From Corynebacterium aurimucosum ATCC 700975 (GTDB lineage Bacteria > Actinomycetota > Actinomycetes > Mycobacteriales > Mycobacteriaceae): a DNA stretch of 64,000 nucleotides. Positions 55,116-64,000 of this stretch are shown in pieces. The notes under the pieces were generated by a model that saw only the letters and a program-made list of their open reading frames with translations, ran no database searches and was not told where the DNA came from. Position 1 is the stretch's first letter. Every line of letters begins with the position of its first letter. The position numbers were made by a program, and so were the translations under genes. The stretch spans positions 2,604,001 to 2,668,000 of the forward strand of contig NC_012590.1 of the NCBI RefSeq assembly GCF_000022905.1, given 5' to 3'.

Positions 55116-55386
55116 CTTTCACAGTCTGCACAAACACCACCAGTAACCACAGCTGATACTGTAACTGACCCTGCCGAGGAAGACGAACAGTACAACTTCA
55201 CCCCAGCATCGACAGACGTGGTGCCGAGGCGGGGCCTAATGAATCGTTGACTACAAAGCCATAAGTCTAGTCCTGGATGTGCAGACCTCAGGTCGCAGGT
55301 GACTGCCTATGGTAGGAGTGGGATCCGTGACCAGCATTCTGCATTTTCGGTCTGTAGTTTTGGGTGAGGTGTGAAAACGGCCTGGA
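55116..55386. other. Gene-free stretch with a possible coding remnant
   Basis: In the plus direction 55134-55250 reads as TADTVTDPAEEDEQYNFTPA and on to a stop, like the acidic tail of a lost secreted protein, but no start or upstream frame exists. The rest has no visible feature apart from the rrn terminator region. Confidence 0.35.
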
Positions 55387-55416
55387 GGCCCTAGACGTGG
55401 TGTGTTGTCTAGGGCC
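55387..55416 (-). terminator. rrn operon terminator
   Basis: GGCCCTAGAC (55387-55396) pairs perfectly with 55407-55416 around ten bases, ~40 bases after 5S rRNA; a GGCCTCCAGGCC mini-stem and TTTT follow in the minus direction. Confidence 0.85.
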
Positions 55417-55453
55417 TTCACGGTTTGTTATTGAGTTGTTTGTTGTTGTTTGG

Positions 55454-55574
55454 TGTCGGCGGTTTCTTACTCTCCCACAACCTCCCGGTTGCAGTACCAT
55501 CAGCGTTAGCAGGCTTAGCTTCCGGGTTCGGAATGGGTCCGGGCGTTTCCCTGCTGCTATAGGCCACCGACAAA
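55454..55574 (-). rRNA. 5S ribosomal RNA
   Basis: The minus strand gives GTCGGTGGCC at the 5' end, CCCGGACCCATTCCGAACCC in the loop region and GAAACCGCCGACAC at the 3' end. Ends are approximate. Confidence 0.93.
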
Positions 55575-55696
55575 CACACAGGGCAAATCTGGTTTGCTGG
55601 TGTTGTGTCAGATACTGTGTAGTGGACGCAAGCGACAGTGTGATAATTGTTTGTCATGTTTTGTTGTCAACACACCCTAGATGGGTGTGTGTGTTT

Positions 55697-58762
<3,066 letters not shown>

Positions 58763-59221
58763 ACAACCAACACAACAACCACCACAAACATGGCGGAAGT
58801 CAAACCGTGCTGGTGTGAACACACAAAACACAAAAGAACAAAGAAATCACACAAACCACAACCCACCACCAACACAAAAGAAGATGGCAAGCACATGGTT
58901 TAATGCTCGCGTCCACTATACAGTTCTCACACAACACCCCACACAACCCAACAACCACACCCCTAAAAGGCAAAGCAGTTACTGAAACTTATGTGGGTTA
59001 CAACCAGGGAACAATGCCCCAGACACCCAACAATGCACCACGTACTTTTTTTAAAAACAGACACTCAACAAGTGCCGCGTTAGCTAAATAATTATTCTGG
59101 TTAAGATGTATCTCCACCCGATTAACTTACGGTGGCAGCAAAACTTTTGTTTACTCAACCACCACACCATGAAACAAACTCATGGCTATAAGCACCAACT
59201 GGTGCCACATAAAATGCTCCT
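58763..59221 (-). other. 16S-23S internal spacer, no tRNA
   Basis: About 460 bases. I find no tRNA-Ile or tRNA-Ala, as usual in Corynebacterium. GAGAACTGTATAGTGGACGC (minus strand, ~58905-58930) resembles the conserved leader motif seen before 16S and is probably an antitermination/processing element. Confidence 0.8.
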
Positions 59222-60744
<1,523 letters not shown>

Positions 60745-61309
60745 AGGCCGTGAAAAGCCCAAACCTAGTCAAAAAGACAAACCAAACCACGCACAGCATG
60801 GACTGGCTATCCAAAAATTACATAAAGAAAAAATCCAAAACCAACCCCCAACCCGACGGGGCAAAAAAGAGGCTGGCCTAGTTAGAAGATTTAAACCATA
60901 TGCCCAAACAACTTATGTTATTTACAATGACGCCGCTTGAAAGAAAAGCGCCATCCGGCATACACCAACCGTGCCATACATACGACACAACACGGCCAGA
61001 ACAAAAAATCAACCAACAAAAAAGTACATTGGCACACTATTGAGTTCTCAGACATCGTCACCACACAGCCATACGGCCCGCTTTAAGCGAAACGCAGTAC
61101 TGCGAGTAAAGAAAATATTTGTTGTCAGGGCCTGTTTTCCTACCGCCTCGCTTCAAGAACCTCAGTTCCTGTGGGGCGCTGTCGGTCGCGCTGACTCATA
61201 TAAAGTTACACACGGCCCCAAAGAAACACAAATACGCACGTCATAGTAGGTTTTCGGGCGCCTAAAGAGGCACTTAAACGCGCCTTCAAAGCGGCTCTGC
61301 GGACAGCAC
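60745..61309 (-). promoter_or_regulatory. rrn promoter and leader region
   Basis: 565 bases with no gene. The minus-strand leader contains TGAGAACTCAATAGTGTGCC (~61040), an element common before actinobacterial 16S genes and likely part of antitermination/processing. The promoter(s) should lie upstream of it, roughly 61080-61260; I do not assign boxes. Confidence 0.65.
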
Positions 61310-62296
61310 CTAGCGCACCCCGAACCAGCCCATGAGTCCCGGCGTAAATACGTTTACTTTCTGCGCCATCCGCGGGAGCACTGCCGCCCATACCAAGTAG
61401 AGAACGCCCATTCCGGCCAGCGGCCACCACACAGGAATGTCAGATTTAAGCAGCCACGCAAGCAACACGGCAGCAATGGCTCCGGCCGTGGCCGCCGTAT
61501 AGGGCCATGTCTCTTTGTCGGTGATCGCAAAGCTCACGAGAACGGCAGCCATTGCAAGGGGAACGATGGTGAATCCGGCGAGGCTTCCGGTCCACATCAA
61601 CGTCACCACATCAGTGACAGCTCCCAAGCCCACTGGAATCGCGGTACACAATAACGTCGCTGTGGACCAGGCCGCGCGTGGAACGCCATAGGTCACCGCA
61701 TCCTTCATCGAGCTGCGAACCGCGTCAGCCACTAGCGGCAGGACAATCAACGTGACTATGGCGCCTACGATGCCCACACCCTTATCCCACAGCTTGCTCA
61801 CCACGATGTTTATCGCAGTTGCGATGGCTATACCGAATGCAGCCCACATCCACGCGCGAGCTTGAGGGCGCAAGACAATTTGGGAGACCGGGGACGCTGA
61901 GAACCAGCCCGTCGAAGAATCACCATCGCTTCCTACGATGAGGGAGCTAGTGGTCAGTCGTGATGGCTCGACGCGCTTGGCCATGCAGAATATCCACACT
62001 GCCGTTGGCGCGATGAGAGTCCACCACGGGAAAGCCCAGGGTGCGCTGACGAGAAGGAGCAAAAGCGCCAGGGAGGCATTGATTCGCCGGTGCCCGTTCC
62101 AGACGCGCGTACTGAGACCAAAGGTGAGGTAGCGCGAGAAGTCAGGCTGGACCAGGTAGAGCTGGAGCGCCATAAGGAGTGAATACCCGATGGCCCAGCC
62201 TTGCCCACGGTCCATTCCCAGCACCGGAAGGATGACAATCCACAAGGCGTAGAAGAAGCTGATCCAGCTCAGCGCCATATGCCTATAAAGCTTCAT
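61310..62296 (-). CDS. ABC-transporter-associated membrane protein
   Basis: 328 residues, ~8-9 hydrophobic helices from LSWISFFYALWIVILPVLGM to the C-terminus. The start overlaps the ATPase gene's end by one base. No recognised permease family, but its position after a GntR and an ATPase gene matches YtrA-type regulated exporters of unknown substrate. Confidence 0.7.
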   Translation of the reverse strand: MKLYRHMALSWISFFYALWIVILPVLGMDRGQGWAIGYSLLMALQLYLVQPDFSRYLTFGLSTRVWNGHRRINASLALLLLLVSAPWAFPWWTLIAPTAVWIFCMAKRVEPSRLTTSSLIVGSDGDSSTGWFSASPVSQIVLRPQARAWMWAAFGIAIATAINIVVSKLWDKGVGIVGAIVTLIVLPLVADAVRSSMKDAVTYGVPRAAWSTATLLCTAIPVGLGAVTDVVTLMWTGSLAGFTIVPLAMAAVLVSFAITDKETWPYTAATAGAIAAVLLAWLLKSDIPVWWPLAGMGVLYLVWAAVLPRMAQKVNVFTPGLMGWFGVR

Positions 62297-63096
62297 CACG
62301 CCTCCCCCAATGCCAGAACTGCCTGTTCGAGGGATACCTCGGTGGCGCGAAGCCCCATTTCCTGGGCCATGGCAAAGACGTTGGCGGTGTGGTTGGGGCG
62401 GGCGTCGACAAGCGCGCGGTCCGCCACGGCGGAGCTTTCGCGCTCAAGCACCGGGAGCTGTAGGCGCCCCAGCGCGCGATCGAGGGTTTCGGCAGAGCCA
62501 GTAAGCTGCACGACGCCTTCGATGAACTCATCGATGGGACCGGACAGCGGGCTCTCCCCCATCAGGGCTACGGTATCGAGCAAACCGGACAGCTCGTTGA
62601 GGTGATGGGTGGAGACGATAATGGTGCGGCCATGCTCCTCGCGCAGGACGTCATAGAAAACCTCCCGCTTAGCGGCGTCGAGGCCGAGGTAGGGCTCGTC
62701 GAGAAGCATGTACGGCACCCCCGAAGCCACCGCAACGATGAAACTCGCGGCCGATTTCTGACCACGGGAAAGACCCGAGTAGTTCTTCATCGGCAGCTCG
62801 AAACGCTCCACCAATTCCTCGGCGCGCTCCTTGTCCCAGGTGGGCCAGCGCAGGCTGGCTACGGTGAAGATTTTCTTCATATTCCAACCTTCGGGCAGGG
62901 GATTATCGATGCCCATAAGCACGATCTTGTTGAGCACCTTTTCATTGTCGTAGGGCTTGTCGCCGTCGACTTTGATACCGGAGCCGCCTAATTGCCCGGA
63001 AATTTTGCGCATCAGAGTGGTCTTGCCAATGCCGTTGGGGCCGACGAGGCCGTGCGTAAGGCCGTCGTCGAAGGTGAAGTGCGGAGTGGAAATCAT
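62296..63096 (-). CDS. ABC transporter ATP-binding protein
   Basis: 266 residues. Walker A VGPNGIGKTTLMRK, signature NYSGLSRGQKSAASF, Walker B YMLLDEPYLGLDAAKR, H-loop STHHLNELS. It belongs with the exporter-type ATPases of YtrA operons. Starts four bases inside the regulator gene (ATGA) and is coupled to the membrane protein. Confidence 0.92.
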   Translation of the reverse strand: MISTPHFTFDDGLTHGLVGPNGIGKTTLMRKISGQLGGSGIKVDGDKPYDNEKVLNKIVLMGIDNPLPEGWNMKKIFTVASLRWPTWDKERAEELVERFELPMKNYSGLSRGQKSAASFIVAVASGVPYMLLDEPYLGLDAAKREVFYDVLREEHGRTIIVSTHHLNELSGLLDTVALMGESPLSGPIDEFIEGVVQLTGSAETLDRALGRLQLPVLERESSAVADRALVDARPNHTANVFAMAQEMGLRATEVSLEQAVLALGEA

Positions 63097-63467
63097 GAGT
63101 AGAGTCCTCGACTTTCTGCGACAAGGTCGATGAGGTCATGGAGTTGCTGGCGGGTGTAGCCCAGGTGCACGGCTTCGTCGATAAGCGGTGCGGCGTATTC
63201 AGCCGCAAAGTCTTGGCGACGCCGCGCCCGGATAAGGTCTGCGGCACCAGAGGTGACGAACATGCCGATACCTCGGCGTTTTTCGAGGATTCCAAGATCC
63301 ACGAGGAGGGTCAGGCCCTTTCGGGCAGTGGCGGGGTTGATGCTGTGGAAGGCGGCGAGCTCATTCGTGGACGGCGCCTGGGCGCCCTCGGCGAGAGTGC
63401 CCTCAATGATGGCGTCCTCGATGAGTACCGCTATCTGACGAAAGAGTGGCTGCGCGGAGTTATCCAT
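63093..63467 (-). CDS. GntR-family regulator, YtrA subfamily
   Basis: 124 residues: a winged HTH (PLFRQIAVLIEDAIIEGTLA, APSTNELAAFHSINPATARK, GILEKRRGIGMFV) and the short two-helix dimerization tail of the YtrA subfamily. It should repress its own ABC operon via the nested palindrome at 63480-63517; the inducer is unknown. Confidence 0.9.
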   Translation of the reverse strand: MDNSAQPLFRQIAVLIEDAIIEGTLAEGAQAPSTNELAAFHSINPATARKGLTLLVDLGILEKRRGIGMFVTSGAADLIRARRRQDFAAEYAAPLIDEAVHLGYTRQQLHDLIDLVAESRGLYS

Positions 63468-63479
63468 GCCGCCCCCTTA

Positions 63480-63517
63480 GCTGGTTGGTTACTCATGTAG
63501 CTAACCATATAACCAGC
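63480..63517. promoter_or_regulatory. Nested inverted-repeat operator for the YtrA-type regulator
   Basis: GCTGGTT (63480-63486) with AACCAGC (63511-63517), and inside it GGTTA (63487-63491) with TAACC (63502-63506). 12 bp upstream of the regulator start. Confidence 0.65.
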
Positions 63518-63693
63518 CCCATGACCGCCGCAAGCCCTTCGACTAACACCTGCATTACCTGGGAATTCCCTCAAGGTTATCGACGTTTTGTGACTAATGG
63601 GGCACACTGGAATACACCGGCCCTAGGCTGGAAGACCTCACAGAAGTGACCTAAGAAAATTATTTAGAAGAAATAGAACGGAATTTAGGAGCC

Positions 63694-64000
63694 ATGCTTG
63701 AACGAACACTTGTCTTCGTCGACACGTCATATCTACTCGCCAGTTTCTACAACTCTTGGGAAACGGGTGCTCGGGCCCAGCTAGAAATCGATTTACCTGA
63801 AGTAGTCAGCTCCCTTGGTTCCATGATTGAGAACCAGGTTGGAAACCGCATTCACCGCCAGTACTGGTACGACGGCATCCCCGATACCGGGCCCCACCGC
63901 TACCAGCGAGCGTTGCGCGTCTGCGATGGCGTGCAATTGCGAACAGGTCAGCTCATCGAATGGGGCGAGCGCCGCACCCAAAAGGCGGTGGATACCCGCC
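63694..64000 (+). CDS. NYN-domain (PIN-like RNase) protein, N-terminal part only
   Basis: 102 residues are visible before the right edge. ATG 63694 follows AGGAG. The sequence LVFVDTSYLLASFYNSWETG begins the NYN/LabA-like fold with the first catalytic Asp; IHRQYWYDGIPDTGPHRYQR is the second strand region; the visible end TQKAVDTR is the start of the (K)GVD acidic motif. The first motif is VDTSYLL rather than the more common VDGxNL. Function likely RNA cleavage; unproven. Confidence 0.8.
   Translation, partial: MLERTLVFVDTSYLLASFYNSWETGARAQLEIDLPEVVSSLGSMIENQVGNRIHRQYWYDGIPDTGPHRYQRALRVCDGVQLRTGQLIEWGERRTQKAVDTR

Noticed and set aside
58763..59221. Possible tRNA-Ile/Ala in the 16S-23S spacer
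   Set aside because: No cloverleaf or CCA-adjacent acceptor sequence is visible on either strand.

Overview
The window is from a Corynebacterium chromosome. The evidence is a mycolic-acid and arabinogalactan cell-wall cluster (two mycolyltransferase genes, aftB, ubiA, a PAP2 phosphatase, glfT2, glf), a high-GC genome, an rrn operon without spacer tRNAs, class E sortase, LytR-CpsA-Psr and Lsr2 families, and an hrrSA-type heme two-component system. Species cannot be fixed from the sequence alone; gene order resembles the region of the C. glutamicum chromosome running from the mycolyltransferases through glf, serS, ldh and hrrSA.

1-12.8 kb is the cell-wall block. Minus-strand genes run glf, a small basic protein, a cysteine-free arsenate-reductase-like protein, glfT2, a PAP2 phosphatase, ubiA, aftB, a mycolyltransferase and the 5' part of a second one. 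Together they make and attach galactan, arabinan and mycolates. A PGRP-type amidase is divergent from glf. The block is interrupted at 7.09-8.43 kb by a decayed island bounded by about 150-bp direct repeats. It holds a duplicated 3' gene fragment, a membrane-protein stub, a hairpin made of IS3-type ends, and the left half of an IS110 element that still has the non-coding leader where a bridge RNA is expected.

12.8-24 kb: an HNH/13E12 protein with an IS3-family element inserted just upstream, a HAD phosphatase, the glycerol operon glpD-glpF-glpK, a PlsC acyltransferase fused to a degenerate HAD-like tail, and serS divergent from a FarR-type GntR regulator with a perfect palindrome between them.

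24-46.8 kb: a septum-formation-like protein, a zincin-like metallopeptidase, a histidine phosphatase, pheA, an amidase with a CPBP membrane protein, lcpB, a DUF5926-type protein, ldh with a GDPD phosphodiesterase, a membrane alpha/beta-hydrolase, msrA, sodA, and cstA overlapping a small Cys-Cys-ended protein that in turn overlaps an ArsA-type ATPase. These are followed by a LysR/MFS divergent pair, a polytopic membrane protein, a TM0106-type nuclease, a coiled-coil protein and an Lsr2 homologue. Long perfect inverted repeats sit between several convergent genes.

46.8-64 kb: hrrA-hrrS, a lipoprotein, a class E sortase with a previously easy-to-miss 50-residue membrane partner, a YidC paralogue, a TetR regulator with a strong operator, glsB, a tandem universal stress protein, a 46-residue amphipathic peptide sharing its start site with a pseudouridine synthase, two small unknown genes, a complete minus-strand rrn operon (16S-23S-5S), a YtrA-ABC transporter operon, and the start of a NYN-domain gene. 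I see no CRISPR array, tRNA gene or prophage. The most unusual signals are the IS110 leader, the CC-tail/ArsA gene pair, the acyltransferase-pseudo-HAD fusion, the sortase micro-partner and the palindromes.
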